Source: UBA5189 sp035631615
GTDB taxonomy: Bacteria > Chloroflexota > Limnocylindria > Limnocylindrales > CSP1-4
Reading direction: 5' to 3'
DNA: 7,225 nt
Assembly (NCBI GenBank): GCA_035631615.1
Contig: DASQIK010000019.1
Location: forward strand, 1-7,225
In this document: positions 6,163 through 7,225 of the stretch, piece by piece
How the letters are laid out: every line of letters begins with the position of its first letter
Position numbering within the stretch: the stretch's first letter is position 1
Program-made: the position numbers and the translations under genes
Notes under the pieces: generated by a model
What the model was told of the DNA's origin: nothing
The model's input: only the letters and a program-made list of their open reading frames with translations
Databases searched by the model: none

Positions 6163-6633
6163 GTGGAGGTGATGAAGCAGCTCCGCCAGCGAGCGATCCG
6201 CGACCTCGTCGAGCAGCGCCAGATCCACACGCAGCAGGAGCTCGCCGCCGCCCTTCGGGAGCGCGGCTTCCGCGCGACCCAGGCGACGATCAGCCGCGAT
6301 GTCGCGGAGCTCGGGCTCGGCAAGGGCAGCCGTGCGGGCCGCGCGGCGTACATGCTGCCGGCGCGCCTCCGCGACGCGGACGTGTCCGGCGAGGATCGAC
6401 TCCGCCGCCTCCTCTCCGACGTCCCCGTCGAGTTCCGGGTCGCCGATCGGCTTCTCGTGATCCGGACGCTCCCGGGCAGCGCCCACGCTGTCGCCGCGGC
6501 GCTCGACCGGACCCGCTGGCCGGAGATCGTCGGCTCGATCGCCGGGGACGACACCGTGTTCGTGGCGACGCCCGATCGGATTGCCCTCAAGCGTCTGCGC
6601 GACCGCCTCGTCGGCCTCTCCGGCCGGGGGTAG
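6163..6633 (+). CDS. argR: Arginine repressor family regulator
   Basis: ArgR-type DNA-binding protein of 156 residues, near the usual 150. The N-terminal winged helix-turn-helix shows THTQQEL-like HTQQELAAALRERG (22-35) and the recognition segment ATQATISRDVAELGL (38-52), with Ser44-Arg45 in the family's SR pair. The C-terminal hexamerisation and arginine-binding domain shows LPGSAHAVAAALDR (103-116) and WPEIVGSIAGDDT (119-131), with the Asp129-Asp130 pair that contacts arginine in relatives. Family members use arginine to control biosynthesis or catabolism genes. Three in-frame starts lie close together (GTG 6163, GTG 6169, ATG 6172). The first is chosen because GGTGAT at 6154-6159 gives workable spacing, whereas the strong GGAGGTGAT at 6165-6173 overlaps the ATG. 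No arginine genes or AT-rich ARG-box are visible nearby. Confidence 0.93.
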   Translation: MEVMKQLRQRAIRDLVEQRQIHTQQELAAALRERGFRATQATISRDVAELGLGKGSRAGRAAYMLPARLRDADVSGEDRLRRLLSDVPVEFRVADRLLVIRTLPGSAHAVAAALDRTRWPEIVGSIAGDDTVFVATPDRIALKRLRDRLVGLSGRG

Positions 6634-6665
6634 CGCGCCGTTTGCCACGGCCCGCCGGGGTGTCT

Positions 6666-6694
6666 TTGACACTCCCGAAGGCCGGTTGTAGGCT
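6666..6694 (+). promoter_or_regulatory. Sigma-70-like promoter of greA
   Basis: A perfect -35 TTGACA (6666-6671) is followed, after exactly 17 bases, by TAGGCT (6689-6694), which keeps the TA...T positions of a -10. Transcription would start near 6701 and leave a leader of about 75 bases before the greA GTG. This is the clearest promoter in the window and indicates that greA is transcribed independently of the hppA-uppP-argR genes. Confidence 0.7.
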
Positions 6695-6775
6695 TCGCGC
6701 CCGATCTGGACTCCAGCACGCGAAATCCACGCGCGGGGCTGGGGTTCTTTCCTTATTCCGGGGTGCGAGATCACC

Positions 6776-7225
6776 GTGAACAACAAGCCCACCTACATCA
6801 GCAAAGACGGCCTCGACAAGCTTCGCCACGAGCTCGAGGAGATGGTCTCCATCCGCCGGCCCGAGATCGCCGGCCGGATCCCCGACGCCAAGGAGCACGG
6901 CGACCTCACCGAGAACGCCGAGTACGAGGACGCCAAGAACGAGCAGGCCTTCGTGGAGGGCCGGATCCAGATGCTCGAGGCGCTCATCAAGAACGCGACC
7001 CTGATCGACGAGCACCACACCAACGACCACGTCCAGATCGGCTCGACCGTCAAGGTCGACGGCCCGGACGGCGCGCAGTCGTTCACGATCGTCGGCTCGA
7101 CCGAGGCCAAGCCCACCGACGGCAAGATCAGCAACGAGAGCCCGGTCGGCCGCGCCCTGCTCGGCAAGAAGAAGGGCGAGAACGTCACCGTGTCCGTGCC
7201 CGCGGGCGACATCGCCTACAAGATC
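6776..7225 (+). CDS. greA: Transcription elongation factor GreA, 3' end cut by window edge
   Basis: GreA binds RNA polymerase through the secondary channel and stimulates cleavage of the 3' end of backtracked RNA. The 150 codons visible match a family length of about 158, so only a few C-terminal residues are missing. The N-terminal coiled coil has RRPEIAGRIPDAKEHGDL and TENAEYEDAKNEQAF; Asp43 and Glu46 in GDLTENAEY correspond to the metal-binding tip residues of E. coli GreA (Asp41, Glu44). The C-terminal FKBP-like domain shows FTIVGSTEA and SPVGRALLGKKKGENVTVSVP. The start is a GTG because no in-frame ATG precedes the conserved YISKDGLDKL opening; the ribosome site is weak. It lies 142 bases after argR with its own promoter. 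GreB is less likely given the match to GreA motifs. Confidence 0.96.
   Translation, partial: MNNKPTYISKDGLDKLRHELEEMVSIRRPEIAGRIPDAKEHGDLTENAEYEDAKNEQAFVEGRIQMLEALIKNATLIDEHHTNDHVQIGSTVKVDGPDGAQSFTIVGSTEAKPTDGKISNESPVGRALLGKKKGENVTVSVPAGDIAYKI

Noticed and set aside
6612..6626. Hairpin CGGCC-TCTCC-GGCCG at the end of argR as a terminator
   Set aside because: Five base pairs, located before the argR stop codon and not followed by a T tract. Such short GC stems are expected by chance here.
5248..6792. A 514-codon minus-strand frame across uppP and argR
   Set aside because: It is antisense to two genes with full family motifs and has no motif of its own.
6587..7212. Two minus-strand frames covering greA
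   Set aside because: The plus strand encodes an unmistakable GreA to the window edge. The minus-strand frames are its shadows.

Overview
The window is GC-rich, gene-dense bacterial chromosome. Codon third positions are strongly G/C, which is why long spurious reading frames lie opposite most real genes. The gene set (a potassium-independent type H+-pyrophosphatase, a single-span signal peptidase I, UppP, ArgR, GreA) and the base composition fit a high-GC Terrabacteria lineage such as Chloroflexota or, less likely, Actinobacteriota. That placement is inference from general knowledge, not from a search.

Layout. Positions 1-193 hold the 3' end of an IS481-family insertion sequence, cut by the window edge, including a probable right terminal repeat. 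Facing it on the minus strand is a three-gene cluster, read 2904 to 195. It contains signal peptidase I (lepB), an unrecognised 204-residue membrane protein, and a 490-residue membrane protein related to the proton-antiporter subunits of complex I and Mrp (NuoN/MrpD fold). The three genes overlap by 4 bases (ATGA) at both junctions, so they are almost certainly one translationally coupled operon. The insertion sequence ends within about two bases of the stop codon of the last gene.

A divergent promoter region of about 150 bases (2905-3053) separates lepB from the plus-strand genes. These are hppA (membrane H+-pumping pyrophosphatase), uppP (undecaprenyl-diphosphatase) and argR (arginine-family repressor). 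The gaps are 49 and 18 bases, so they may be co-transcribed. After a 142-base gap holding a good sigma-70-like promoter comes greA (transcript cleavage factor), which runs off the right edge with only a few residues missing.

How the genes fit together. Much of the window concerns the cell membrane: ion or proton translocation (HppA, the NuoN/MrpD-like protein and its possible small partner), export (LepB) and recycling of the cell-wall lipid carrier (UppP). HppA removes pyrophosphate from biosynthesis and stores its energy as a proton gradient. UppP removes a phosphate from undecaprenyl diphosphate. ArgR and GreA are regulatory or transcriptional housekeeping genes with no arginine genes in view. 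I found no CRISPR array, tRNA, rRNA or defence system. The least ordinary element is the lepB-linked antiporter-like pair, whose usual proton-path residues are largely substituted.
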